From Rhodobacter capsulatus (GTDB lineage: Bacteria > Pseudomonadota > Alphaproteobacteria > Rhodobacterales > Rhodobacteraceae), in the NCBI RefSeq assembly GCF_003254295.1, contig NZ_QKZO01000001.1, positions 310,001-374,000 of the forward strand: a stretch of DNA of 64,000 nucleotides, given 5' to 3'. The first letter of the stretch is position 1. Every line of letters begins with the position of its first letter. A model generated the notes under the pieces. It saw only the letters and a list, made by a program, of their open reading frames with translations. It was not told where the DNA came from and did no database searches. The position numbers and the translations under genes are program-made. Of this stretch, positions 1-8,305 are shown in pieces.

Positions 1-712
1 GATTTCCGGCCCCCCGCCGCCCGGCGGACTTGCCCGGGCCGAGCGTCTGATCGCGGCGCTGCGCAGGGGCAAAGTGTCAAAATACAATCTCGACGGGGAT
101 AGCCCCGATCTGCCGGAGGGGCATCGCATCCTGGTTCCCGGGCAGGTGGAGGATGACGCCTCGATCCGCCTTGGCGCGGGCAGGACTTGCACAAATCTGA
201 CCTTGCTGAGCCTTGTGCGGCAGTCAAACCCCGAAGCAATCATCCTTTTCAAACCTCACCCGGATGTCGAGGCCGGTCTGCGTCCGGGCGCCGTGCCCGA
301 GGCCGAGGCCCTGCGCTTCGCCAACAGGATCTTGCACAAATCGAACCCGGTGACGCTGATCGAGGCCGTTGACGAGGTCTGGACGATGACCTCGCTTCTC
401 GGGTTCGAGGCGCTTCTGCACGGCAAGAAGGTCACGGTGACCGGGGCGCCGTTTTATGCCGGTTGGGGGCTGACCCGCGACCTTGGCCCGGTGCCCGACC
501 GTCGCAAGGCCCGGCCGAGCCTTGCGCAGCTCGCCCATGCCGCACTGATCGCCTATCCGCGCTATTTCGACCCCGTGACCCGCCGCCCCTGCCCGCCCGA
601 GGTGGTGCTGGAACGTCTCGCCCATGGCCCCCTGCCCCGCCCGGGGCCGCTGAACCGGAGCCTTGCAAAACTGCAGGGACTGCTTTCGGGCTTCGCGTTT
701 CTCTGGCGTTAG
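1..712 (+). CDS. kpsC: KpsC-like capsule polysaccharide glycosyltransferase, 5' partial
   Basis: The frame is open to the left window edge, so only the C-terminal ~236 residues are seen; the first in-window GTG at 74 is internal. KpsC-family proteins are cytoplasmic beta-Kdo transferases that build the lipid linker of exported capsular polysaccharide. The diagnostic block near the C-terminus runs SLLGFEALLHGKKV followed by PFYAGWGLTRD, typical of this family, preceded by FKPHPD. The stop overlaps the convergent ribD stop by four bases. KpsC normally carries two such domains, so the other would lie upstream. The related KpsS is an alternative. Confidence 0.75.
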   Translation, partial: ISGPPPPGGLARAERLIAALRRGKVSKYNLDGDSPDLPEGHRILVPGQVEDDASIRLGAGRTCTNLTLLSLVRQSNPEAIILFKPHPDVEAGLRPGAVPEAEALRFANRILHKSNPVTLIEAVDEVWTMTSLLGFEALLHGKKVTVTGAPFYAGWGLTRDLGPVPDRRKARPSLAQLAHAALIAYPRYFDPVTRRPCPPEVVLERLAHGPLPRPGPLNRSLAKLQGLLSGFAFLWR

Positions 713-1800
713 GCGCGCAGCCAGCGCGCCAGCAGATCGGGGCCGACCGGTTGCAGGCTGTCCAGCCGATAGCGCGGCGCCTCGGCCAGCCGCGTCAGAC
801 CCAGATCGCCGATGCCCGGCCGCGCATCGCCGCCCAGCACCACGCCCGCGGTGAAGCCGATCAGCTCATCAACCAGACCCGCCGCCATCAGGCTTGCCGC
901 AAACTGCCCGCCGCCTTCGCAAAAGACCCGGGTCAGACCGCGCGCGGCCAAAGCCGCCAGCAGCGCCGCCGGATCAAGCCCCGCGTCACGCCCGGGAACC
1001 TCGATCAACTCGGCGCCGAGCCCGGCCCAGAAGGTCCGCGCCTCGACCGGCGCCTCGGCCCCGTGCAAAAGCCACAGCGGCGCCTGCCCGACCGATCCCG
1101 CCAGCCGCCCGCGCGGCAGATCCAGCCGTCGCGACGCCACCACCCGCACCGGCGCCCGCAAGGGCGTGAAATCGCGCACCGTCAAGAGCGGATCATCCGC
1201 CCGCGCCGTGCCGCCGCCGACCAGAACCGCATCGAACCGCGCCCGCAAGACCTGCACCTGCGCGCGCGCCTGCGGCCCGGTGATCCACTGGCTTTCGCCG
1301 CTCGCAAGCGCGATCCGGCCATCGAAACTGGCGCCCAGCTTCAGCGCGAGCCAAGGCCGCCCGCGCTCGATCCGGCTTAAAAACCCTGCCTGCGCCGCCC
1401 GCGCCTCGGCCGCCAGCACCCCGGTTTCCACCGCAATCCCCGCCGCGCGCAGCATCGCATGACCGCGCCCCGAGACCCGCGGATCAGGATCTTCCAGCGC
1501 CGACACCACCCGCGCCACCCCGGCCGCGATCAGCGCCGCCGCACAGGGCGGGGTCTTGCCATGATGCGCGCAGGGCTCCAGCGTCACATAGGCGGTGGCC
1601 CCGCGCGCCGCCGCCCCGGCCTGATCCAGCGCCCGGCGTTCGGCATGCGGCCGCCCGCCCGGCTGGGTCCAGCCCCGCCCGACGATGCGCCCACCCTGAA
1701 CGATCACGCAGCCCACCGCGGGATTGGGCCAGACATTGCCCAATCCGCGTCCGGCCAGCGCCAGCGCCAGCCGCAGGAAGCGGCTGTCGGCCTCGCTCAC
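709..1800 (-). CDS. ribD: Bifunctional riboflavin biosynthesis deaminase/reductase RibD
   Basis: RibD carries out two consecutive cytosolic steps of riboflavin synthesis: deamination of the diaminopyrimidine, then reduction of the ribosyl side chain. The 363-residue length is usual. The zinc deaminase domain (about 1-145) shows HAE at 52-54 and the [11 protein letters not shown] motif with Cys77 and Cys86; the reductase domain follows from about 150, with [12 protein letters not shown] at its start. It starts at GTG in a GTGA overlap with the nrdR stop, so the two are probably translationally coupled. The nrdR-ribD pairing is common in proteobacteria. Confidence 0.95.
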   Translation of the reverse strand: MSEADSRFLRLALALAGRGLGNVWPNPAVGCVIVQGGRIVGRGWTQPGGRPHAERRALDQAGAAARGATAYVTLEPCAHHGKTPPCAAALIAAGVARVVSALEDPDPRVSGRGHAMLRAAGIAVETGVLAAEARAAQAGFLSRIERGRPWLALKLGASFDGRIALASGESQWITGPQARAQVQVLRARFDAVLVGGGTARADDPLLTVRDFTPLRAPVRVVASRRLDLPRGRLAGSVGQAPLWLLHGAEAPVEARTFWAGLGAELIEVPGRDAGLDPAALLAALAARGLTRVFCEGGGQFAASLMAAGLVDELIGFTAGVVLGGDARPGIGDLGLTRLAEAPRYRLDSLQPVGPDLLARWLRA

Positions 1801-2264
1801 TCGGCATCTCCAGGATGCGGGCGCAGCTCCGACACGAATTTGTCGAAATCATCCGCCGCCTGGAAGTTCTTGTAAACGCTGGCAAACCGCACATAGGCCA
1901 CGGTGTCGATCCGGGCCAGCGTCTCCATCACGATTTCGCCGATCGCGCGCGAGGGGATGTCGGTCTCGCCCAGACTTTCCAGCCGCCGCACGATCCCCGA
2001 GATCATCTGGTCGATCCGCTCCGGCTCGATCGGGCGTTTCTGCATCGCGATCCGGATCGAGCGTTCCAGCTTGTCGCGGTCGAAATCCTCGCGCCGCCCC
2101 GAGGTCTTGATCACCACCAGATCGCGCAGCTGCACGCGTTCATAGGTGGTGAAGCGACCGCCGCAGGCCGGGCAGAACCGCCGCCGCCGGATCGCCACAT
2201 GATCCTCGGCCGGACGGCTGTCCTTCACTTGCGTATCGACATTGCCGCAAAACGGGCAGCGCAT
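1797..2264 (-). CDS. nrdR: Transcriptional repressor NrdR
   Basis: NrdR represses ribonucleotide reductase genes, sensing ATP/dATP through an ATP-cone and binding DNA through an N-terminal zinc ribbon. The zinc ligands are Cys3, Cys6, Cys31 and Cys34, with [18 protein letters not shown] in between and after; the ATP-cone covers about residues 49-139. The 155-residue length is typical. It is first in the operon with ribD. No clear NrdR box was recognised in the 156-base upstream region. Confidence 0.96.
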   Translation of the reverse strand: MRCPFCGNVDTQVKDSRPAEDHVAIRRRRFCPACGGRFTTYERVQLRDLVVIKTSGRREDFDRDKLERSIRIAMQKRPIEPERIDQMISGIVRRLESLGETDIPSRAIGEIVMETLARIDTVAYVRFASVYKNFQAADDFDKFVSELRPHPGDAE

Positions 2265-2420
2265 GGCGTCCCCCCTCTCATGTTACCGCCTCATTTGGGG
2301 TCTGTCGCCCCGGTTATCCACAGGACTATAGGGGCAGGCCGAGACATCGGGTAGCGCAAATGTCACACCACCAGATCCGGGGCCGGAACTGTGGCGGCGC
2401 GGACTCAGCCCGCGACCGGC

Positions 2421-2819
2421 TCAGGCCTTCGGCGCGGTCGGGGCCGGGGCAGTCGGGGCCGGGGCAGTCGGGGCCGGGGCGGTCATCCGCGCGGCCGGTT
2501 GCGCGGCGGACCGGTCCCGGGCGTAGACGGCCAGACATTCGGGCATGATGCCCAGCACCTGCACCTCTTTCGCGAAGGCGGCATCGACGGCCTCGGCCGA
2601 CATCGGTTTCGACTTCTGCCCCAGCGGCGTCAGCGTGCCATCGCCCTTGCCGCTCACCAGCGCGAAAAGCCCGCCGGGCTCGGCCGTGACATAAGTGAAA
2701 CAGGTGCCCTTTTGCGACATCCGCGGCGCCTTCGGATCGGCGGGCAGACCCTCGACACAGGCACTCAGAACAAGCGGCAGCACCAGCAGACAGGCGGGGC
2801 GGAGCGAAGCAAAGGGCAT
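2421..2819 (-). CDS. Small predicted lipoprotein with (APTAP)n tail
   Basis: A 132-residue protein of unknown function. The start at 2819 is chosen because GAGG lies six bases upstream (CTTGAGGTCGCCATG) and the product then begins with a lipoprotein signal peptide, hydrophobic LLVLPLVLSAC with lipobox LSAC; longer in-frame starts would run through a repeat element. The mature part has paired cysteines (GTCFTY and PECLAVY). The C-terminus is a low-complexity run of three APTAP units encoded by tandem 15-base repeats. No domain was recognised. Confidence 0.75.
   Translation of the reverse strand: MPFASLRPACLLVLPLVLSACVEGLPADPKAPRMSQKGTCFTYVTAEPGGLFALVSGKGDGTLTPLGQKSKPMSAEAVDAAFAKEVQVLGIMPECLAVYARDRSAAQPAARMTAPAPTAPAPTAPAPTAPKA
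2436..2480. repeat. Three tandem 15-bp repeats inside the lipoprotein gene
   Basis: Three near-identical units at 2436-2450, 2451-2465 and 2466-2480 ([ga]gtcggggccggggc) encode APTAP x3 at the C-terminus. The length is a multiple of three, so copy-number change would keep the frame. Confidence 0.9.
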
Positions 2820-2895
2820 GGCGACCTCAAGAAAATCCTGCGCCACGGTAGCAGCCTGCACGACGGGGGCAAGGTCGATCACAGCGACAGCATGG

Positions 2896-2985
2896 CTTTT
2901 CCTGGTGCAAATACGCCGGGGGTCCGGGGGCGGAGCCCCCGGCGGGTCGCCTCGGGCGAAGCCCGAGGCGAAATACCTCCCCCTT
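2896..2985. repeat. Dispersed palindromic intergenic element, copy A
   Basis: Lies between cydX and the lipoprotein gene. It starts with CTTTTCCTGGTGCAAATACG and continues into CCGGGGG, shared with the copy near 25.28 kb. It contains a GGGGGC/GCCCCC hairpin (about 2923-2941), a perfect 10-bp hairpin (2948-2957 with 2961-2970, loop GAA), and then AAATACCTCCCCC. A further G/C hairpin sits at 2994-3003 with 3010-3019. It may also end cydX transcription, although no U-tract is seen. Confidence 0.7.
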
Positions 2986-3033
2986 TCAGGACAGGGGCGG
3001 CGGTTGCCCCCGCCGCCCCTTCGGATCAAGCTC

Positions 3034-3144
3034 TCAAAGCTCGCCGTCGCGGCGGCGATCCTCCTGCATCTCGAACCACATCGCGTTCAACACCCCGAAC
3101 ATCACCGCCACCGGCAGACCCAGAAGCCAGGCGAAATACCACAT
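3034..3144 (-). CDS. cydX: Cytochrome bd oxidase small subunit CydX
   Basis: A 36-residue single-pass membrane protein beginning MWYFAWLLG, the CydX hallmark, with LPVAVMFGVLNAMWFEM and a charged tail EDRRRDGEL. CydX is a small accessory subunit that stabilises the haem site of the bd quinol oxidase. It starts 12 bases after the cydB stop with GGGAGA ahead of the ATG, completing a cydA-cydB-cydX operon. The short length makes it easy to miss, but motif and position are decisive. Confidence 0.93.
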   Translation of the reverse strand: MWYFAWLLGLPVAVMFGVLNAMWFEMQEDRRRDGEL

Positions 3145-3156
3145 GTTGCATCTCCC

Positions 3157-4314
3157 TCAGTAAGCATTCGGATTGCGGGCGATGTCCTCGGGGCGCACCT
3201 TGCCCCAGAGCACCTTGTAGACCCAGGACGTGTAGGCCAGGATGATCGGCAGAAAGATCACCGTCGAGACCAGCATGATGAACAGCGTCATCTGCGACGA
3301 GGAACTGTCCCAGACCGTCAGCGAGGCCGAGGGGTTCAGCGACGAGGGCAGGATGAAGGGGAACATGCTCAGCCCCACGGTCGAGATCACGCCGAAGATG
3401 CCGACCATCGAGGCCGTCACCGCCCAGCCGCTCCAGAGCCGCATCAGCACCACCGCACTGCCCAGACCCAGCACCGCCAGCGCGGGCGCAATCGCGATCC
3501 AGGGCCGGGTCTGATAGGCGTCGAGCCAGGACCCGCCGCGCACCACCTCGGACAAAAGCGGGTTCGAGGGGCCGAAGGGGTCGGGCTCGGTCACGAACTG
3601 ATAGGCCGGGATGCCGAAAGCAAGCCAGACCCCCGCCAGGGCAAAGGTGACGATGGTCAAGACCCCCGCCCAGCTGCCGATCCGCCGCGCCCGCGCCTGC
3701 ACCGCGCCCTCGGTCTTCAAGACCAGCCAGGTCGCGCCATGGGCGATATGCATCGCCAGCGACACGACACCGACGAACAGCGCAAAGGGGTTCAGCAGGC
3801 CCAGAAGCTTCGAGAGCGGATTGCCCGGATAGATCGGCAACAGCGTCTCGTCGAGCGTGAAGGGCACGCCCTGCAGCACGTTGCCGACCGCGACGCCAAA
3901 GATCAGCGCGGGCACCGCACCGCCGACCACCAGCGCCCAATCCCAGCGCGTGCGCCAGACGGGGCTTTCCTTCTTGTTGCGATACTTGAACCCCACCGGC
4001 CGCAGGATCAGCGCCGCCAGAACCAGGAACATCGCCAGATAGAAGCCCGAGAAACTGACCGCGTAAAGCGGCGGCCAGGCGGCAAAGATCGCCCCGCCGC
4101 CAAGGATCAGCCAGACCTGGTTGCCTTCCCAGACCGGGCCGATGGTGTTGATGACGACGCGCCGCTCGGCGTCGGATTTCGCGACAAAGGGGTTCAGCGC
4201 CGCAACCCCCATGTCAAACCCGTCGGTCGCGGCAAGCCCGATCAGAAGCACGCCCAAAAGCACCCACCAGATCACGCGCAGGATTTCATAGCTCAGAAGT
4301 TCATGCAGGATCAT
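3157..4314 (-). CDS. cydB: Cytochrome bd ubiquinol oxidase subunit II
   Basis: CydB is the integral membrane partner of CydA in the high-affinity bd quinol oxidase. The 385-residue product has multiple membrane helices and the family features IWWVLLGVLLIGLAATDGFD at the N-terminus, GPVWEGNQVWLILGGGAIFAAWP, and a C-terminal run ending YTSWVYKVLWGKV. The start at 4314 (MILHELLSYE) is preferred over an upstream in-frame codon inside cydA; GGAG lies within the last cydA codons. Only four bases separate it from the cydA stop. Confidence 0.97.
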   Translation of the reverse strand: MILHELLSYEILRVIWWVLLGVLLIGLAATDGFDMGVAALNPFVAKSDAERRVVINTIGPVWEGNQVWLILGGGAIFAAWPPLYAVSFSGFYLAMFLVLAALILRPVGFKYRNKKESPVWRTRWDWALVVGGAVPALIFGVAVGNVLQGVPFTLDETLLPIYPGNPLSKLLGLLNPFALFVGVVSLAMHIAHGATWLVLKTEGAVQARARRIGSWAGVLTIVTFALAGVWLAFGIPAYQFVTEPDPFGPSNPLLSEVVRGGSWLDAYQTRPWIAIAPALAVLGLGSAVVLMRLWSGWAVTASMVGIFGVISTVGLSMFPFILPSSLNPSASLTVWDSSSSQMTLFIMLVSTVIFLPIILAYTSWVYKVLWGKVRPEDIARNPNAY

Positions 4315-4318
4315 GGTC

Positions 4319-5899
4319 TTACTCCGCAGGTTTGGCAACGGGACGGCGCTTGGCGGCCCAGGCTTCGACCACCTCGATGTCATGCGTCGGCCCCTTGCGG
4401 ATCGCCGCCAGCATCAGCTTGATCTCGATCACCAGAAGCACGGTGTAAAGCGTCACGAAGCCCGCGAGCGTCAGCACCACATCCCAGATCGACAGGTTCG
4501 ACACCGAGAGCGCGGTGGGAAGAAGCCCATCCACCGTCCAGGGCTGACGGCCGAATTCGGCGACGAACCAGCCGGTTTCGGCGGCAATCCACGGCACCGG
4601 GATCGCGAAGACCGCCACGCGCAAGACCCAGGTCGGGAAGCGCCCGCCGCGAAAGTTCGAGGTGAAGAACATGTAGCCGATCAAGGCCAGCATGAAGAAC
4701 CCGGCCGCCACCATGATCCGGAAGCTCCAGAACAGCGGCGCCACCTGCGGCACCGTCTTCCAGGCCGCTTCGCTGATCTGCGCATCGGTGGCCAGTTTCG
4801 GATCCTCGACCACCGTCGTCAGCAGCATCGCATAGCCGAGATCGGCCGAATGCGCCTCGAAGGTTTCCTTGACTTCGGGGGTGACATCGCCTTTCGCGGC
4901 GCGGATCTGCAGCAGCGCGTCATAGGCGATCACGCCCGAGCGGATGCGGGTTTCGGCCTGTGCCACCAGCTCCTTGATGCCGGGCATTTCGGTGGTCAAA
5001 GACCGCGTGCCGATCAGCCCCATCACATAGGGGATCTTGATCGCATATTTGGTTTCCCGCGCCTCCTGATCGGGGATGCCGAAGAGGTTGAACGAGGCGG
5101 GGGCTTCCTCGGTTTCCCACATGCCTTCGATCGCGGCCAGTTTCATGCGCTGGTTGTGCGTGGCCTCATAGCCCGACTCGTCGCCCAGCACGATCACCGA
5201 AAGGCTCGCCGCCAGGCCAAAGGCCGAGGCGACGGCGATCGAGCGCCGCGCAAGGTCGATGTGACGGCCGCGCAGCAGATACCAGGACGAGACGCCGATC
5301 ACGAAGATCGAGGCGGTCACATAGCCCGCCGAGACGGTATGGACGAATTTCGCCTGCGCCACCGGGTTGAACAGCACGGCGTAGAAATCGACCAGCTCCA
5401 TCCGCATCGTCATCGGGTTGAAGACGGCCCCCACCGGGTTCTGCATCCAGCCGTTGGCGATCAGGATCCACAGCGCCGAGAAGTTCGAGCCGATGGCGAC
5501 GCCCCAGGCCACGAACATATGCGCCCGCGCCGTCAGCTTTTCCCAGCCGAAGAACCAGATCCCGACCAGCGTCGCTTCCAGAAAGAACGCCATCAGCCCT
5601 TCGATCGCCAGGGGCGCGCCGAAGATGTCGCCGACGTAATGGCTGTAATAGGCCCAGTTCATCCCGAACTGGAATTCCATCGTGATCCCGGTCGAGACGC
5701 CCAGAACGAAGTTGATCCCGAACAGCGTGCCCCAGAATTTCGTCATCTGCCGCCAGATCGGGCGGCCGGTCATCACATAGACCGTCTCCATCGTGGCGAC
5801 GAGGATCGACAGACCCAAAGTCAGCGGCACGAAAAGGAAGTGATACATCGCTGTCGAGGCAAATTGCAGCCGTGACAGCTCGACTAATCCGAACTCCAT
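4319..5899 (-). CDS. cydA: Cytochrome bd ubiquinol oxidase subunit I
   Basis: CydA carries haems b558, b595 and d and oxidises quinol while reducing O2 without proton pumping. At 526 residues it is the long Q-loop type. Visible family signatures are LQFASTAMYHFLFVPLTLG, with the conserved His at residue 20, and TGWFVAEFGRQPW near the C-terminus. The start at 5899 (MEFGLVELSR) has GGAG upstream; an earlier in-frame codon adds a non-conserved extension. In R. capsulatus cydAB is known to be controlled by redox/oxygen regulators (RegA, HvrA, FnrL). A canonical TTGAT-N4-ATCAA site was not found in 5900-6119. Confidence 0.98.
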   Translation of the reverse strand: MEFGLVELSRLQFASTAMYHFLFVPLTLGLSILVATMETVYVMTGRPIWRQMTKFWGTLFGINFVLGVSTGITMEFQFGMNWAYYSHYVGDIFGAPLAIEGLMAFFLEATLVGIWFFGWEKLTARAHMFVAWGVAIGSNFSALWILIANGWMQNPVGAVFNPMTMRMELVDFYAVLFNPVAQAKFVHTVSAGYVTASIFVIGVSSWYLLRGRHIDLARRSIAVASAFGLAASLSVIVLGDESGYEATHNQRMKLAAIEGMWETEEAPASFNLFGIPDQEARETKYAIKIPYVMGLIGTRSLTTEMPGIKELVAQAETRIRSGVIAYDALLQIRAAKGDVTPEVKETFEAHSADLGYAMLLTTVVEDPKLATDAQISEAAWKTVPQVAPLFWSFRIMVAAGFFMLALIGYMFFTSNFRGGRFPTWVLRVAVFAIPVPWIAAETGWFVAEFGRQPWTVDGLLPTALSVSNLSIWDVVLTLAGFVTLYTVLLVIEIKLMLAAIRKGPTHDIEVVEAWAAKRRPVAKPAE

Positions 5900-6119
5900 C
5901 GTTCTCTCCAAGGTGGTGCGCCCGCAGCGTCCCTTGCAGGCATGTGGCTCAGCTATGGCCAAACCCGGCGACGACCACCCCTGCGCGGCCTGTCGCAGGG
6001 GGACAAATTGTCACAGCAGCATTCCGGCAAGGCGGCGGACCGGGGTCTCGGTCGGCGCCACCTTGGCACCCCGACACTTGCGGTTCAATGAATATGTTTC
6101 CGGGACTGCGAAATGCGGC

Positions 6120-6878
6120 TCAGCGGCGGGTGATCCGCATCACCAGTTCCTCGCGCAAAAGGCCCTCGTCCTCGCCGCTGTCGCGGGCCAGCCGCTTGAG
6201 GCCGAAATGCACCCGGGCGATGTCCTGATAATAGCTGGTGAAGGCATAGTTCACCGCCGCCCCCGCCACCGCGCCCAGAACCGGCACCGCCTGGGTGGCC
6301 AGTTTCTGCCCCAGCACGGCCGCCAGCCGCGGCGCCACCTTTGCGATCAGGCTGTTCAGCCCCGGTCCGGTGATCGTCAGCCGCGCCGCCAGAAAGCCCA
6401 TGTCGGCGCCGTCATCGCGCGCCAAGGGCCCCGCGGCGGCAAAGACGCGCAGACATTCGAGCCGCACCTCGTCGCTCTCGGGGTCGAAGCCATGTTCGGC
6501 GGCAATGCCCTGAATCGCGCGCAACAGCATCGTCACGGTGAAGGGCAGTTCGGCAAGCGCCCCGGGCAGACCGCCGACACCGCCCGCCGCCCCCATCGCC
6601 GTCGCCAGCGCGGTGTTGATCCAGTCGGGCCGGTCCGCCACCACCTCGCGCGAGCGGGTGGCGACGGTGAAGGCGGTTTCCAGCGCCCGTTCGGTGGCGC
6701 CCTCCAGCCGGTCGCGGACCGGGCTGGCAAGCTTGCCCAGAACCGTCTCGGCGCCGGTGCCGACAAGCGTGATCACCTGCATCATCGGCCCCGAGGCCGC
6801 GCGATGCCGCCGCGCCAGCAGGTCAAGTTCATCCGTCAGGCGTTTGTCGGTGATCGGATACAGGATTTCAGGTTGCAT
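6120..6878 (-). CDS. EcsC family protein
   Basis: A 252-residue protein matching the EcsC family in pattern: a helical N-terminus, a glycine/alanine-rich amphipathic centre (TAMGAAGGVGGLPGALAELPFTV), a LLRAIQGIAAEHGFDP segment, and the late QAVPVLGAVAGAAVNYAFTSYYQDIARVHFGLKRLAR region. EcsC proteins are membrane-associated; the name comes from a gene linked to a Bacillus ABC transporter, and their molecular role is unclear. It lies upstream of cydA on the same strand with a 220-base gap, so it is probably a separate unit. Confidence 0.82.
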   Translation of the reverse strand: MQPEILYPITDKRLTDELDLLARRHRAASGPMMQVITLVGTGAETVLGKLASPVRDRLEGATERALETAFTVATRSREVVADRPDWINTALATAMGAAGGVGGLPGALAELPFTVTMLLRAIQGIAAEHGFDPESDEVRLECLRVFAAAGPLARDDGADMGFLAARLTITGPGLNSLIAKVAPRLAAVLGQKLATQAVPVLGAVAGAAVNYAFTSYYQDIARVHFGLKRLARDSGEDEGLLREELVMRITRR

Positions 6879-6930
6879 GGCTCCCCCTTGGCTCGCCCGA
6901 ATATGGGTAGGCCGGGCGGGGGGCGAAAGA

Positions 6931-7416
6931 TCAGGGCAGGAACTTTTCCACCGGGCCGCGCAGGCCCGCCCAGGCGCCGGGGATCAGCTCCAGCGCCAGA
7001 ACCCGGTCGGGGTTGGTGGGGGGCGGCATCTCCACCCCCGCGATCTTTTCAAAACCGAAGCGATTGTAATAAGGCGCGTCGCCCACCAGCAGCACCCGTT
7101 CCCAGCCCAGACGCCGCGCCTCGGCCAGGCTTTCATGCATCAGAAGGCCGCCCAGCCCCTCGCCCTGCCGCGTCGGGTGCACGGCGACCGGGCCCAGCAG
7201 CAGCACGCGCTGCCCGCCGACCTTGACCGGCCAGTAGCGGATCACCGCCGCCAGAACGCCATCTTCGCGCAGCACAAGGCAAAGGGGCGCCACCTTTTCG
7301 ACGCCATCGCGCAGCCGGTAAGACGACAGCGCGGTGCGGCCCGGGGCGAAACACAGGTCATAAAGTGCCTCGACCTCCCACCAGTCGGCTTCGGTCTCTT
7401 CTTCGAGCTGATACAT
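6931..7416 (-). CDS. GNAT family N-acetyltransferase
   Basis: A 161-residue GNAT fold protein that would transfer acetyl from acetyl-CoA to an amine. The acetyl-CoA loop region is VLLLGPVAVHPTRQGEGLGGLLMHESL, with the R/Q-x-x-G-x-G/A pattern as RQGEGLG. A late DAPYYNRFGFEKI motif is typical of the YhbS-like subgroup. The start at 7416 (MYQLEEETEADWWE) is taken because the longer form adds a non-conserved arginine-rich leader. Substrate unknown. It is divergent from the flavin reductase gene. Confidence 0.85.
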   Translation of the reverse strand: MYQLEEETEADWWEVEALYDLCFAPGRTALSSYRLRDGVEKVAPLCLVLREDGVLAAVIRYWPVKVGGQRVLLLGPVAVHPTRQGEGLGGLLMHESLAEARRLGWERVLLVGDAPYYNRFGFEKIAGVEMPPPTNPDRVLALELIPGAWAGLRGPVEKFLP

Positions 7417-7493
7417 GCCCCGACCCTTTGCGATTCGCCCTCGAAAGGCGCCTAACACGCGGTTATGTCAGGTTCAAATCAAAGGAGCCGCGC

Positions 7494-8084
7494 ATGTTCT
7501 ACCGCCCCGACAAGGGTCACGACCTGCCCCATGATCCGTTCCACGCCATCGTCGCGCCGCGTCCCATCGGCTGGATCTCGACGCGCGGGCAGATGGGCGA
7601 CAATCTGGCGCCCTATTCGTTTTTCACCGCCGTCTCGGCCAGCCCGGCGCAGGTGGTCTTCGCCTCGACCGCGGCCAAGCCCGACCGTGGCGACACGAAA
7701 GATACGCTGACGCAGATCCGCGAAAGCGGGGTGTTTTGCGTGAACCTTGTCACCTCGGCGCTGGCGGCGCAGATGAACGCGACGTCCGCGATGCTGGCGG
7801 CGGGGGAGGATGAGTTTCTGGCGGCCGGGCTGGAAAAGGCCGGGTGCGAGATGATCGATTGCGCGCGCGTGGCGGCGGCGCCTGCGGCGCTGGAATGCCG
7901 TCTGGTGCAGATCGTGCCGCTTCTGGGGCAGAGCAACTTTCTGGTGCATGGCGCGGTGGTCGGCGTGCATATCCGCCCCGATTGCCTGATCGACGGCCGT
8001 TACTGCCCGCCCGACCGGCTGAGCCGTCTGGGCTACATGGATTACGCGACGGTGACCGAGACCTTCGAGATGGCGCGGCCCTGA
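7494..8084 (+). CDS. Flavin reductase-like domain protein
   Basis: A 196-residue member of the flavin reductase-like, FMN-binding split-barrel family. Features are the N-terminal APRPIGWISTRGQMGDNLAPYSFF block, then FASTAAKPDRGDTKDTLTQI and GVFCVNLVT, all typical of flavoproteins of the DIM6/NTAB type that bind or reduce FMN. AAAGGAG at 7481-7487 fixes the ATG at 7494. It is monocistronic, with its own terminator at 8258-8280. The actual substrate or partner oxygenase cannot be read from the sequence. Confidence 0.87.
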   Translation: MFYRPDKGHDLPHDPFHAIVAPRPIGWISTRGQMGDNLAPYSFFTAVSASPAQVVFASTAAKPDRGDTKDTLTQIRESGVFCVNLVTSALAAQMNATSAMLAAGEDEFLAAGLEKAGCEMIDCARVAAAPAALECRLVQIVPLLGQSNFLVHGAVVGVHIRPDCLIDGRYCPPDRLSRLGYMDYATVTETFEMARP

Positions 8085-8257
8085 GGCGATCTGGCCGAGG
8101 CCATTGCCGAGGCCCCGCGGAACAGCGGCCCCGTGACCGCCGGGGCGCCAAAGCGTCCCGGCCAGCGCCCGCCGCGCTTCTCGCCCGCCGGGACGGGCGC
8201 CGACCTCTGGTGCGTCTTGCTGAAACGGTCTTGGCGCAACCCGGGCGCAACGGGCGG

Positions 8258-8280
8258 GGAAAGGCGGTGCCTTTCCTTTT
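8258..8280 (+). terminator. Intrinsic terminator after the flavin reductase gene
   Basis: Perfect 8-bp stem GGAAAGGC (8258-8265) with GCCTTTCC (8269-8276), loop GGT, followed by TTTT. The 170 bases between the coding stop and this hairpin hold nothing else I can support. Confidence 0.75.
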
Positions 8281-8305
8281 CCGCCCGAACCGGCCCTCGG
8301 CCGGA

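Noticed and set aside
5900-6119. FnrL box upstream of cydA
   Set aside because: No TTGAT-N4-ATCAA site; TTGCGGTTCAA near 6078 has the wrong spacing. Regulation by FnrL remains possible indirectly.
8042-8239. 65-codon minus-strand frame after the flavin reductase gene
   Set aside because: It overlaps the end of the reductase and has no start signal or recognisable content.
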